Assembly: GCA_965651815.1 (NCBI GenBank)
Contig: CBFGTJ010000137.1
Coordinates: 1-8,711 of the forward strand
From: CBFGTJ01 sp965651815
GTDB lineage: Bacteria; Actinomycetota; Acidimicrobiia; Acidimicrobiales; Microtrichaceae
DNA length: 8,711 bases
Direction: 5' to 3'
How positions within the stretch are numbered: position 1 is the first letter of the stretch; every line of letters begins with the position of its first letter. Shown one piece after another: positions 6,314 to 8,711 of this stretch. The notes below the pieces were generated by a model. The model was not told the DNA's origin, made no database searches, and saw only the letters and a list, made by a program, of their open reading frames with translations. The translations under genes and the position numbers were made by a program.

Positions 6314-7336
6314 GTGTCGGGCGCACTGGACAGCCTCGGCATGCTCGACGCCGCGCTCGGGCTGGCGGACCACGTCGCGGACGCCGCAGGGGCCGCGGCG
6401 CAGCCCTCGCTGCCGGCCGGGATGCGTGACGCGTCCTCGGTGGTCCTCGCCGCCTCGGGCGACGACCTGACCGCCGCGCGCGCCGCCGCGGCGCTCGCGT
6501 CGGCGTCGTGCCGCGTGCCGATCGTGGTTCCCGACGGCGCCGACCTGCCGGGCTTCGTCGGCGCCGGCTCCCTCGTGGTGGCGTCCTCGTGGTCCGGTGG
6601 GGACGCCGGCACCCTCGCCGTGGCACGCGACGCGGTCGCCCGCGGCGCCGAGCTCGTGGCGGTCGGTGGCGGGGGAGCGCTCGAGGCCCTGGCCGCCGAG
6701 CAGGGCGCGCCGTTCCTCCGGGTCGGCGACGGCCTGCCCGCGGCGCGCGCGGCCGTGGCGCCCGGCACCGCCGCCCTGCTGTCGGTGCTCGCCCAGCTCG
6801 GCATGGCCGATCCGGCGGTCGCCGACGTGGGGGCCGCCACCGCCCAGCTGCGCCGGCGCGCCGAGCTGCTCGCCGCGCCCGCCGACCCCGCCGCTCGCCT
6901 CGCCCGCTCCATCGGGCGCACGCTGCCCATCGTCTACGGGGCGGGCCCGCTCGGCGCCCTCGCCGCGGCGCACTGGAAGTCGCGCTGCAACACGGACCCG
7001 AAGGTCCCGGCGTTCGCCAACTCGGTGCCGGCGCTCACCCACGACGAGGTGGCCGGGTGGGCCCAGCACGGCGACGTGACCCGCCAGGTGTTCTCGGTGG
7101 TGCTGCTGCGCCACGACCACGAGCACGCCGAGCACGCCACGGCGATGGACCGGGTCGGCGAGATGTGCGAGGAGGTCGTGGCCGGGGTGCACGAGGTCCG
7201 TGCCGCCGGCGAGGGGCCGCTCGCCCAGCTGCTCGACCTGCTCCTGGTCGGCGACGTCACCGCGCTGCGCATGGCCGCCCTGGCCGGCGTCGACCCGGGC
7301 CCCGTCCCGACCGTCGAGGACCTCACGACGGGATAA
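6314..7336 (+). CDS. SIS-domain protein related to bifunctional phosphoglucose/phosphomannose isomerase, active site degenerate
   Basis: 340 residues, alanine-rich, with two SIS-like halves. The C-terminal half is clearly of the bacterial PGI/PMI type: LPIVYG (204-209), AAHWKSRCN (218-226), KVPAFANSVPALTHDEVAGW (230-249) and a final VGDVTALRMAALAGVDP (312-328). Active PGI/PMI enzymes interconvert fructose-6-phosphate with glucose- or mannose-6-phosphate. Several key positions differ here. The glycine loop GMGGS is replaced by AASGD (46-50), and the SYSGNTEET loop by SWSGGDAGT (92-100). The catalytic Glu of the N-E-N-A-K motif is Thr227, while the partner His (H243), 16 residues later, is kept. 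It resembles mycobacterial Rv3256c/TobH-like proteins found next to the phosphomannomutase. It may be a regulatory or phosphosugar-binding paralogue rather than an isomerase. The GTG start is 6 bases after the preceding stop. Confidence 0.82.
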   Translation: MSGALDSLGMLDAALGLADHVADAAGAAAQPSLPAGMRDASSVVLAASGDDLTAARAAAALASASCRVPIVVPDGADLPGFVGAGSLVVASSWSGGDAGTLAVARDAVARGAELVAVGGGGALEALAAEQGAPFLRVGDGLPAARAAVAPGTAALLSVLAQLGMADPAVADVGAATAQLRRRAELLAAPADPAARLARSIGRTLPIVYGAGPLGALAAAHWKSRCNTDPKVPAFANSVPALTHDEVAGWAQHGDVTRQVFSVVLLRHDHEHAEHATAMDRVGEMCEEVVAGVHEVRAAGEGPLAQLLDLLLVGDVTALRMAALAGVDPGPVPTVEDLTTG

Positions 7337-7339
7337 CCT
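7334..7339 (+). promoter_or_regulatory. candidate -10 box TAACCT for ahcY
   Basis: TAACCT fits TANNNT and lies at the end of the SIS gene, with its TAA being that gene's stop codon. A start about 7 bases downstream would give an ahcY leader of roughly 115 bases. No convincing -35 hexamer is visible about 17 bases upstream. Confidence 0.4.
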
Positions 7340-7424
7340 CTGCCCGCTGCGTGCGCTGCCCTGTACCCGGAGTCAGACGACCCCAGCCCGGAGCACCCGT
7401 CTCACTTCGACACGCGCGCCCCGA

Positions 7425-7440
7425 CACCCGGTCCCGGGTG
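7425..7440 (+). promoter_or_regulatory. hairpin just upstream of the ahcY ribosome-binding site
   Basis: CACCCG at 7425-7430 and CGGGTG at 7435-7440 form a perfect 6-bp stem with a GTCC loop. It ends 7 bases before the AGGAGG, so it could influence ribosome access. No T-run follows, so it is not an intrinsic terminator for the SIS gene. Confidence 0.45.
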
Positions 7441-7447
7441 GGTGTGC

Positions 7448-7453
7448 AGGAGG
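7448..7453 (+). promoter_or_regulatory. strong Shine-Dalgarno AGGAGG of ahcY
   Basis: A perfect AGGAGG, 9 bases before the ATG at 7463. It is the strongest ribosome-binding site in the window and fixes the ahcY start. Confidence 0.85.
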
Positions 7454-7462
7454 AACCCCACG

Positions 7463-8711
<1,249 letters not shown>

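Larger units (their letters stand above)
7346..7462 (+). promoter_or_regulatory. potentially structured 5' leader of ahcY
   Basis: The gap between the SIS gene and ahcY is 126 bases, far longer than the other gaps in this cluster. By eye it holds nested complementary segments. GCGTG at 7349-7353 can pair with CACGC at 7411-7415, enclosing AGACG at 7375-7379 paired with CGTCT at 7398-7402. A separate hairpin at 7425-7440 precedes the Shine-Dalgarno site. I cannot match it to a known SAH or SAM riboswitch class. It may be ordinary GC-rich pairing, or a leader controlling ahcY. Confidence 0.35.

Noticed and set aside
7346..7462. SAH riboswitch upstream of ahcY
   Set aside because: I could not find the conserved core segments of the SAH, SAM-IV or SAM-SAH classes as I know them; only an unclassified structured leader is claimed.

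Overview
This is a very GC-rich window in which every convincing gene lies on the plus strand. Gene content and order point to an actinobacterium: phosphomannomutase, a Trm112-like protein, a degenerate SIS (phosphosugar isomerase-like) protein and then a long-form S-adenosylhomocysteine hydrolase. The same neighbourhood occurs in mycobacteria (pmmA/manB, an Rv3256c-like protein, sahH). The large PTPS-related membrane protein plus GtrA/GT2 pair next to it makes me favour a deep-branching actinobacterial class such as Acidimicrobiia, but that placement is inference.

Layout. Bases 1-80 are G/C homopolymer runs that look like a poor-quality contig end. Bases 81-239 are non-coding with small hairpins. 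Next come a 65-residue CxxC/CxxC zinc-ribbon-like protein (240-437) and a 972-residue polytopic membrane protein of the PTPS-related/GT-C-like type (514-3432). A fused GtrA flippase-like and family 2 glycosyltransferase follows (3434-4645). Then come phosphomannomutase/phosphoglucomutase (manB-type, 4656-6017), an 83-residue Trm112-like protein that has lost its zinc cysteines (6056-6307), and a PGI/PMI-like SIS protein with altered active-site motifs (6314-7336). After a 126-base structured gap, ahcY (7463 to the window edge) is cut off about 70 residues before its expected end.

How they may work together. ManB makes hexose-1-phosphate, the precursor of a nucleotide sugar. The GT2 domain would transfer sugar to polyprenyl phosphate, the GtrA domain would help move it across the membrane, and the large membrane protein has the layout of a GT-C enzyme that uses such lipid-linked sugars outside the membrane. 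This suggests a protein or envelope-glycan glycosylation cassette. No nucleotidyltransferase is present in the window and the sugar is not determined. AhcY belongs to the methyl cycle and appears to have its own promoter.

Two likely promoter -10 boxes (TAGGGT before manB, TAACCT before ahcY) each contain the stop codon of the preceding gene. The first sits exactly where a leaderless manB transcript would need it. The long antisense and out-of-frame open frames are products of GC-rich codon usage and are not annotated.
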